Assembly: GCA_002413045.1 (NCBI GenBank)
Contig: DHWF01000023.1
Coordinates: forward strand, 8,373 to 71,500
Direction: 5' to 3'
Source of the DNA: Chloroflexi bacterium UBA5189
GTDB lineage: Bacteria > Chloroflexota > Limnocylindria > Limnocylindrales > CSP1-4
Length of the DNA: 63,128 bases
How positions within the stretch are numbered: the stretch's first letter is position 1; each line of letters starts with the position of its first letter. This document shows positions 26,620-32,200 of the stretch, in pieces. The position numbers were made by a program, and so were the translations under genes. The notes under the pieces are model-generated. The model was not told the origin of the DNA. It ran no database searches and saw only the letters and a program-made list of their open reading frames with translations.

Positions 26620-27762
26620 CTAGGCCTTTGCTCGCCCAGCCTGCTCCACCAAAGAGGCCAGAAGGTCGAATGCGAACAGGAGCTTCGTCGAGTTCTCTTC
26701 CGTGCCGTACCCCGTTGAGCGGCCATGAAGTATCAAGTGCCGGTTGAGCTGGGGGCCGGACGCCCGGACTTGGTCGAACTCGTAGCGAGTCCAGAGTTTC
26801 GTGGCAGCATCGACGATTGCCTCGCCCATCAGCTCGTCGTAGGTGCCGGCGGCTTCGGTCACGACGGCCGGGACCTTCGTCCTCTTGGTGCCAGGGGCGA
26901 AAGCCGCCATTGCGATCCCCTCGAGGTGGGGCAGCAGGGTCGGAATGCTGACTCTGTAGCGGCCCCGCTGGTGGTCGGCTAAGCCGTCGAGGATAAAGCG
27001 CCGGCGATCCGCGAACACGGGGTGACGCATCCAGCCATTTCGCACTTGGCGGGCGAACGAGCGCGAATGCGACGACTCGGTCATGGCATGGCGTACGGCC
27101 GTTCGATCGCCGGTGAGCGCCAGCCGCCGGACCTCCGTCACGAAGCTGGTCATGGCCGAGTGAGGCATCCACCAGCCCATCTCGAATAGGGCTTGGGCGG
27201 CCTCGCGTTCGCGAGCGTCGGCTGCCAACCAAGCTTCCGACACGCTCCTCGCTGCCAGAAGGGCGAGGGGCCTGACGCCCGCCGCCAGATCTGTCCCGAG
27301 CTTGGTCATCATGCCGCGGATCTGACCAGTGAATCCGCCAAAGAGCGCAGCTTTGGTCTTGGCTGCGTCAATGCCAGCAAGTCCGGCAAAGCCGGCCATC
27401 TTGATGGCGGCGATGCTCCGGCTCATATCGGTAGCGACCAAACCCGAGATCTGCGGCTGTCCTGCGAGCAGCCTCGCCCGCCAATCACCGACCAATGTTT
27501 CCGAGAGGGTGAGTCGTGGCGAGACCAGGGCCAGCTTCGAGAAGTCGACCCCTGAGAGGGCCGAGCCGAAACTTTGCTTGGTGAGACTCAGTTGAATGGC
27601 CTTAAGCGCATTGGCATCGAGACCGGCGACTGGCCGGTCCAGCGCCGCGGCGCGAATAAGGTCGCCAACCGTGAGCCCCTTGCGCGCTGGAGGCTTGTCG
27701 CCAGGTTCGTCTACGTCTGCCAGATTGCCTTCGTCTCGGTCGTCGTCGGACTGCACTGCCAC
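26620..27762 (-). CDS. HEPN-like protein of unknown function
   Basis: 380 residues from GTG at 27762; TACCGT lies 7 bases upstream without a ribosome-binding site, so I prefer it to the GTG at 27816. The N-terminal 200 residues are Ala/Leu-rich helices. The C-terminal half has FADRRRFILDGLADHQRGRY and then LNRHLILHGRSTGYGTEEN followed by a helix LLFAFDLLASLV. RHLILH fits R-x4-H, the HEPN RNase motif, and the following HG and charged/aromatic pattern is typical of HEPN-like ends. This suggests a toxin-like RNase or a sensor in defence. It is divergent from the Mrr gene. Confidence 0.65.
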   Translation of the reverse strand: MAVQSDDDRDEGNLADVDEPGDKPPARKGLTVGDLIRAAALDRPVAGLDANALKAIQLSLTKQSFGSALSGVDFSKLALVSPRLTLSETLVGDWRARLLAGQPQISGLVATDMSRSIAAIKMAGFAGLAGIDAAKTKAALFGGFTGQIRGMMTKLGTDLAAGVRPLALLAARSVSEAWLAADAREREAAQALFEMGWWMPHSAMTSFVTEVRRLALTGDRTAVRHAMTESSHSRSFARQVRNGWMRHPVFADRRRFILDGLADHQRGRYRVSIPTLLPHLEGIAMAAFAPGTKRTKVPAVVTEAAGTYDELMGEAIVDAATKLWTRYEFDQVRASGPQLNRHLILHGRSTGYGTEENSTKLLFAFDLLASLVEQAGRAKA

Positions 27763-27878
27763 GATTGGAACGGTACTCGCAGCGCACCTGGCGGACGGGA
27801 CCAACCTTGGGAGCACGCGTAGGACCGTTGCGTGGCTGCGCGTCCAATTGACCGGCCTTCGGCCCCTAAGATCTGGTC

Positions 27879-28649
27879 GTGGAGGCCGAAGACCGGACGA
27901 CGCGAATCCTCAGGTGGATCGTCACGAACGTCCCGCCACGCGGCATTGGACTGCTGGCCGGCCTGCTCTACTTCGGCGTCGGACTACTCATCCCAATCGG
28001 TCTCAGTTTCCCCACCCTCGCCCTCGTGAGCTTCAACTTCATGGGCACGGTCCTAGCCGGCTCGCTGCTCCTGTTCTGGTTCGGCGTTCAGCTCGAGGCG
28101 CGCGATCGCCGGAAGCTCCTCGAGTGGACATCGGACCTGCGCCTGCTCGACTCGCGCGAGTTCGAGTTCTTCGTCGGCGAGGTGCTTCGTCGAGAAGGCT
28201 GGACGGTCACCCAGCGTGGTCGCCAGGAAGGCCCCGACGGCAACGTCGACCTTGAGATCCGGAGAGGGACCGAGCGGCGGATCGTCCAGGCGAAGCGGTG
28301 GCAGTCCTGGCTTGTCGGGGTCGATGAGATCCGTATGTTCGCCGGAACCCTGGCTCGTGAGGGCTTGGCAACGTCGGACGGGATCTTCGTCACGCTGTCG
28401 GACTTTGGGCAGCAGGCTCGCGCCGAGGCCAAAACGATGGGCCTCGAGCTGGTAGATGGCCACGACCTCTACGAGCGAGCCGAAAAGGTTCGGAGCCCGG
28501 TTATCTGCGAGATCTGTGGCGGCCGCATGGTCCTGGACCGATCCGTGCATGGCTGGTGGTATCGCTGCGTGACCGCCGGTTGCGCCGGTAAACGAGACCT
28601 TGGCGCCGATCCGGTGCGTGCCCTCGCGCTTCTGAATGAGCCGCGTTGA
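27879..28649 (+). CDS. membrane-anchored Mrr-type restriction endonuclease with zinc ribbon
   Basis: 256 residues from GTG at 27879; TAAGAT lies 6 bases upstream, so probably leaderless. Two membrane helices (about residues 24-43 and 47-68) precede an Mrr catalytic domain: LLDSREFEFFVGEVLRREGW, then DGNVDLEIRR and RIVQAKRW, giving the D...QxK form of the PD-(D/E)XK active site, then DGIFVTLSDFGQQARAEA. Residues 210-240 form a zinc ribbon (CEICGG and CVTAGCAGK). Mrr-like enzymes cut modified or foreign DNA. Membrane tethering would place it where DNA enters. It stands apart from any methyltransferase, as is usual for Mrr. Confidence 0.88.
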   Translation: MEAEDRTTRILRWIVTNVPPRGIGLLAGLLYFGVGLLIPIGLSFPTLALVSFNFMGTVLAGSLLLFWFGVQLEARDRRKLLEWTSDLRLLDSREFEFFVGEVLRREGWTVTQRGRQEGPDGNVDLEIRRGTERRIVQAKRWQSWLVGVDEIRMFAGTLAREGLATSDGIFVTLSDFGQQARAEAKTMGLELVDGHDLYERAEKVRSPVICEICGGRMVLDRSVHGWWYRCVTAGCAGKRDLGADPVRALALLNEPR

Positions 28650-28705
28650 CGCGCCGCGCCGCCGGCGATCGTCGCGTAGCCTGCTGAGTGCGGAGGCGCT
28701 GCCCG

Positions 28706-29437
28706 TCAACTACGTCGGCGGCGGTCGCGGTCCGCTGCTCGACGCTGTTGTCGATTCATCGGGGACGGCGACACAAGACTGGTAGGTACATGGTCTTCGG
28801 CAACGGCCGCCTCTGCCTGACGGCGAACGTCCCGGCTGCGGGCTTGGATTTCGAACTCTTCGGCGGTCTGGAGGGGGTCGAGGCCGATGTATGCGGAGCG
28901 CGCCGCGCGGAACGCTTCTGGTCGGCCAACCCGTGCAGCATCGTCATCCTCGACAAATGCCACGCCGTTGGGGTTCTCGGCAGCGCCGATTACGGCACCT
29001 GCGAGCGTCCTCGAGAGCCAGTTTGCCTCGTGGAAAAGGCTGAACAATGTGTCGAGGTTTGCCTCGGTAACCGGGAGGACGATCTGACTCGACGTACCTC
29101 GGACGACCTTGTCATCGGCCACAATCAATGCACCAGCGGCGACTTGATCCTCGAGCCAAGCGTTGTCCGCCGCATCTGGCACCTCGAAGACCAGCGCAAG
29201 ATCGGCGTCGAGGAGCGGGGCCAGGTGCTTCCGCCTCATGGCGAGCCGGTGAAGTTCAAAGCCGTAGTTCTGCGTGACAACGTCGAGGGCCTTCCGCAAA
29301 CGCGAATCTGCCAGCGCCAAGGCCGCGCGTATCAGGTCGGCGTCGTCGGCATCGAGTCTGGAGGCCGTTCGGCCGGGTCGTTCCGCAGATCGAGCCCGAG
29401 ACGGGCGTTCGGGCCGGGCTGAGCTTGGCGAGGTCAC
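28706..29437 (-). CDS. protein of unknown function with basic C-terminal tail
   Basis: 243 residues from GTG at 29437. The core has helices (LDADDADLIRAALALADSRL) and an alpha/beta part (LALVFEVPDAADNAWLEDQV; AAGALIVADDKVVRG), then a very basic end MNRQQRRAADRDRRRR, a tail often seen on nucleic-acid-associated proteins of mobile elements. No family is recognised. Its start abuts the nitroreductase remnant at 29455, which suggests that this gene arrived with the insertion that truncated that gene. Confidence 0.55.
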   Translation of the reverse strand: MTSPSSARPERPSRARSAERPGRTASRLDADDADLIRAALALADSRLRKALDVVTQNYGFELHRLAMRRKHLAPLLDADLALVFEVPDAADNAWLEDQVAAGALIVADDKVVRGTSSQIVLPVTEANLDTLFSLFHEANWLSRTLAGAVIGAAENPNGVAFVEDDDAARVGRPEAFRAARSAYIGLDPLQTAEEFEIQARSRDVRRQAEAAVAEDHVPTSLVSPSPMNRQQRRAADRDRRRRS

Positions 29438-29454
29438 CGCCGACTTGGCTGTAG

Positions 29455-29643
29455 CTCACCTGCCAGCCGGTCGGCGTGGCCGTCGTCGCGCCGGCCCAGT
29501 ACGAGGCCCGGGCGACCCCGATTACCGGTGGGTCCGAGCGCGACCGCCTCTACGCCCAGCACGCGACGACCTTTCCGGGCTTCCTCGACTACGAGCGACA
29601 GAGTTCCCGCGTCATCCCGGTCGTGGTCCTGCAGCGCATCTGA
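29455..29643 (+). pseudogene. C-terminal remnant of a deazaflavin/F420-type nitroreductase
   Basis: Open frame bounded by TAG (29452) and TGA (29641), with no start codon of its own. It reads VAVVAPAQYEARATPITGGS, then ERDRLYAQHATTFPGFLDYE, then RQSSRVIPVVVLQRI. This is the characteristic end of the deazaflavin-dependent nitroreductase (Ddn, PF04075) family: GxERDRLY, P-F-x-Y-E and IPVVVL. The first half of the gene, with the cofactor-binding part, is missing. A different, full-length relative is at 40991-41461. Confidence 0.8.
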
Positions 29644-29748
29644 CACGCGTCCGCCTGGCCCCGCGCCGGGCGATTGCCCCGACCCGACCGCGCTGCTGGT
29701 TCGCGGGCTGGGCGACACAGCCGAAACCCCGCGAGGGTTTCTTGAGCG

Positions 29749-29847
29749 GTGGCGCACCCGACAGGTGTTGGACACGCCCTAACAGCCTATCGGATGCCTA
29801 TCGAAGGCCGCGATGAGTGGCTCGCGGCGGTCGAGCGATTGGCATGA
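29749..29847 (+). CDS. small ORF (copy B) of a sORF-HTH pair
   Basis: 32 residues from GTG at 29749 to TGA at 29845-29847, overlapping the ATG of the HTH gene. It reads VAHPTGVGHALTAYRMPIE followed by GRDEWLAAVERLA and is homologous to the small ORF at 22294. Bases 29750-29765 match the tRNA-Arg CCA/acceptor end at 15 of 16 positions. The same gene order, overlap type and sequence as copy A show that the pair moves or duplicates as a unit. Confidence 0.55.
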   Translation: MAHPTGVGHALTAYRMPIEGRDEWLAAVERLA

Positions 29848-30080
29848 GAGACCGTCCCGCAGGATGCGCGACCGACAGAGAGGTCGGTGTCGTCGCCGCG
29901 GTCCTCGTCGCCGGGTCACAGAAGGCGGCCGCCCACCGACTCGGCCTGTCGCACTCGACCGTGAAGCACCACCTGGCGAATGCGCGGTCCAAGGTGGGAG
30001 CAACGACCACGGCGCAGCTCGTGTGGATCCTCGCCCCGCGCCTGCCCGAACCCCGGGATACGACTCAACCAGACGAGTAG
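29844..30080 (+). CDS. small LuxR-like HTH protein (copy B)
   Basis: 78 residues from ATG at 29844 (ATGA overlap with the small ORF). ATDREVGVVAAVLVAGSQ, then KAAAHRLGLSHSTVKHHLAN, is a LuxR-type helix-turn-helix; SHSTVKHHL is the recognition helix. It is homologous to the protein at 22392 and has no sensor domain. The C-terminus is Pro-rich. It probably binds DNA near the element ends. Confidence 0.75.
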   Translation: MRDRPAGCATDREVGVVAAVLVAGSQKAAAHRLGLSHSTVKHHLANARSKVGATTTAQLVWILAPRLPEPRDTTQPDE

Positions 30081-30117
30081 CCCCTGCTCGAAGGATGTTG
30101 GGTCTGCCCCTGGGAGC

Positions 30118-30807
30118 TCACCCCGACCCGCGGGGAGCCGCGAGTCGGCTGGATGGCCGCCCTCCCGGTTCGAATAGTTGCTGGACCAGCGCGCCGCTCG
30201 TCCAGGCGATCCACTCGGCGTGCGTCCAGCCACGCTCGATCACCAACGCCCGATACGCCCCGGGGCTTGCGAGGAACAGCAGCAAATCGGTTGCGCGCTC
30301 CTTCGTGAGGTCCTCGGGCAGCGGACACTTGCGGACGAGGAAGTCGACCATCTCGCGGTAGCCGTCCATCCGCATCCCCTCGTTCCGGGCAAGGAAGGCC
30401 GCGGCCTCGGGATCGGCCGCGGCGGCGGTCCGGACCGCGTAATCGAGCGGGGCGACGCGGCGAAGGATCTCGCTCACGCCTTCGACCACGAGTCGCACGG
30501 CGATCGTTACGTCGGGCTCGGCGACGGCCTGCCGGTACCAGGCTTGATCCTGCGGTACGGCCGGATCGTCCTCGCCCATGACGGCCAGGCTGTAGGCGCT
30601 GTCGAGGACCTCGGTCTTCGTGTGGAACACGAAGTACACGGTCTGAACGGCGAAGCCGGCAGCGGCGGCGATGTCCGCCATCGTGGTCCGCGTGTAGCCG
30701 CGGTGACGGAACAATTCGGCGGCGGCTTTCGTGATCCGCAGCCGTGTGGCGCGGGCGCGTTGGCGGCCCGGCGGTCCCGCGGGGGTCGAGAGCTTGACAG
30801 GATCCAC
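30118..30807 (-). CDS. TetR-family transcriptional regulator
   Basis: 229 residues from GTG at 30807. A longer start at 30846 is possible but would put the first codons inside the operator at 30837-30853. The N-terminal HTH is canonical: ITKAAAELFRHRGYTRTTMA, then DIAAAAGFAVQTVYFVFHTK. The C-terminal ligand domain is helical (LVVEGVSEILRRVAPLDYAV). It is divergent from an SRPBCC gene with a short shared control region. On the minus strand GGTGAC (30847-30842) and TGTAAT (30825-30820) are 16 bases apart and the operator covers the -35, so autorepression is likely. Confidence 0.9.
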   Translation of the reverse strand: MDPVKLSTPAGPPGRQRARATRLRITKAAAELFRHRGYTRTTMADIAAAAGFAVQTVYFVFHTKTEVLDSAYSLAVMGEDDPAVPQDQAWYRQAVAEPDVTIAVRLVVEGVSEILRRVAPLDYAVRTAAAADPEAAAFLARNEGMRMDGYREMVDFLVRKCPLPEDLTKERATDLLLFLASPGAYRALVIERGWTHAEWIAWTSGALVQQLFEPGGRPSSRLAAPRGSG

Positions 30808-30836
30808 GGCGGGGTCGAGATTACACGAGCTAGCGA

Positions 30837-30853
30837 CTAGAGTCACCCTCTAG
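30837..30853. promoter_or_regulatory. candidate TetR operator
   Basis: CTAGAG-TCACC-CTCTAG, six-base inverted arms with a 5-base spacer, lies between the divergent TetR (start 30807) and SRPBCC (start 30882) genes and overlaps the candidate TetR -35 box. The position is typical of TetR autoregulatory sites. Confidence 0.6.
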
Positions 30854-30881
30854 AGCATTAACACGGTTCCGGAGGTCCGCA

Positions 30882-31355
30882 GTGATCAAGCTGGAGAAGA
30901 GCACCGTCATCCATCGACCGAGCGACGAGGTCTTCGCCTTCGTCGCCGACCAGACGAACGCCGCCAGCTGGCAGTCCGGGATCGTCGAGGTCCGGCGGCT
31001 TACGGATGGGCCGCCTGGAGTCGGCAGTCGGCACACCTTCACCCGCACGCTCATGGGCCGGCGGATGACCGGTGAGAATGAGTACGTCGAGTTCGAACCC
31101 GGGAAGCGGGTCGCGTTTCGCACCATGTCAGGACCCGCGCTGCTCGCCTCCTACGCAGTGACGGCGATGCCGGAGGGTACCCGCCTCACCGCGACGATCG
31201 AGCTGGACGTCTCCGGGATCATGTCGCTGGCGGAGCCGCTTGTCTCTCGTGCGCTCAAGCGGGATGTCGTCGGCAACCTCGCACGGCTCAAGTCGATCCT
31301 GGAGTCGAGACCGGCCACAGCGTCGGCCGGCACCCTCGGAGCCGGGCAGCTCTGA
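30882..31355 (+). CDS. SRPBCC-family (polyketide cyclase/START-like) protein
   Basis: 157 residues from GTG at 30882 with CGGAGG upstream. The fold signature is clear: VIKLEKSTVIHRPSDEVFAF near the start, PGVGSRHTFTRTLMGRRM in the sheet, and the long C-terminal helix LKRDVVGNLARLKSILE. Members bind hydrophobic ligands; some act as cyclases or toxin-like proteins, others as detoxification partners of TetR regulators. It is probably controlled by the divergent TetR protein. Confidence 0.85.
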   Translation: MIKLEKSTVIHRPSDEVFAFVADQTNAASWQSGIVEVRRLTDGPPGVGSRHTFTRTLMGRRMTGENEYVEFEPGKRVAFRTMSGPALLASYAVTAMPEGTRLTATIELDVSGIMSLAEPLVSRALKRDVVGNLARLKSILESRPATASAGTLGAGQL

Positions 31356-31638
31356 CCCGGCCATCCGGCGCGCCATGGCGGGTGCGCGTTGGCTGGAGCC
31401 GGTACGACACGGTTCACTCGACGCAGGCGACGACCGACCTTGCAGCCGGGCCCCGCGAGGTCGAGCCTACCCGGGCGCCAGCTGAGCCCGAGGACATGAC
31501 CCAAACGGCCGAATAGCCACCGCGGCCCGCCGCCCGCAGGCTTGGGGGCATGACGGCGCGCTGGTCCGATCCACACTGGCTCCCGGACTCCCCTGCCTGT
31601 TGCGACCCCGGGTACGCCCGCGCCGTCACCCGAGCCCG

Positions 31639-32103
31639 ATGAGCGGTGACGACCCCGGCGTGGTCGGGATCACGCAGCGGGAGCTCCTCATGGAGATGCG
31701 CGACGACATCCGCGCGCTGCGCTCCGTCGTGGACTCCGTGGCCCGTGACCAGGCGCTCTCGGTCGAGCGCCGGGCGTCCATGCAGCGGGTGGCCGACACG
31801 ATCACCGCGCGGCTGGACTCGCACGAGAAGGCGATCCTCGATCTCCAGCGGTGGCACGACGAGGCGGCCGGGGCGATCCGACTCGCCCGCTGGGCGCTGG
31901 GTACCGAAGGAGAAAGCAGATCTGATGCACGCCATCCACGAGCGGATCACGGTCGCCGGGCCCGAGATCGTCGGGGTTCGGCTTACCGCGGCGGCCTATG
32001 CGCACGGACTGGCGCTGGCGCTACCCGAAAGGTTGTAATGGCGCGCCCGACAGGATTCGAACCTGCGACCTTCGGCTCCGGAGGCCGACGCTCTATCCAC
32101 TGA
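31639..32103 (+). CDS. coiled-coil protein, 3' end running into the antisense tRNA
   Basis: ATG at 31639 opens a frame of 154 codons. The first 90 residues are a convincing coiled coil (ITQRELLMEMRDDIRALRSV; ITARLDSHEKAILDLQRW), like small phage-related or membrane-associated coiled-coil proteins. After ARWALG the sequence turns Arg-rich and finally reads antisense through tRNA-Arg (the VMARPTGFEPATF artefact). The natural C-terminus was probably lost or frameshifted, so this may be a truncated gene at the element edge. Confidence 0.4.
   Translation: MSGDDPGVVGITQRELLMEMRDDIRALRSVVDSVARDQALSVERRASMQRVADTITARLDSHEKAILDLQRWHDEAAGAIRLARWALGTEGESRSDARHPRADHGRRARDRRGSAYRGGLCARTGAGATRKVVMARPTGFEPATFGSGGRRSIH
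31924..32038 (+). CDS. possible 37-residue ORF next to tRNA-Arg
   Basis: ATG at 31924 with AAGGAG about 11 bases upstream encodes MHAIHERITVAGPEIVGVRL and then TAAAYAHGLALALPERL, ending directly before the tRNA CCA end. It overlaps the coiled-coil frame in another register. The sequence looks like plausible coding sequence (beta then amphipathic helix), but I know no family. Confidence 0.3.
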
Positions 32104-32114
32104 GCTACAGGCGC
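32039..32114 (-). tRNA. tRNA-Arg(CCG), CCA encoded
   Basis: The complement folds as a full cloverleaf: acceptor GCGCCTG with CGGGCGC, D-arm GCTC/GAGC, anticodon stem TCGGC/GCCGA with loop CTCCGGA (anticodon CCG), T-arm GCAGG-TTCGAAT-CCTGT, discriminator G and encoded CCA at 32041-32039. The 3' end faces the accessory region to the left, the usual side for integrase-mediated insertion. Copies of this 3' end occur at 20746, 22295 and 29750, and a 5' half at 35286. Confidence 0.95.
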
Positions 32115-32200
32115 TCGCGCCTCGATGATACCGGCCCACGCTTCCTGCGGCGTCGGGCCGGTGGTTCGACGGCTACGGCCGTAGAACGGGACCTCAACCG

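Noticed and set aside
31360..31510. RYDTVHSTQATTDLAAGP, reminiscent of the start of a biotin ligase
   Set aside because: Only about 18 residues match, with no start, no GRGR motif and no further similarity; too short to call even a remnant.
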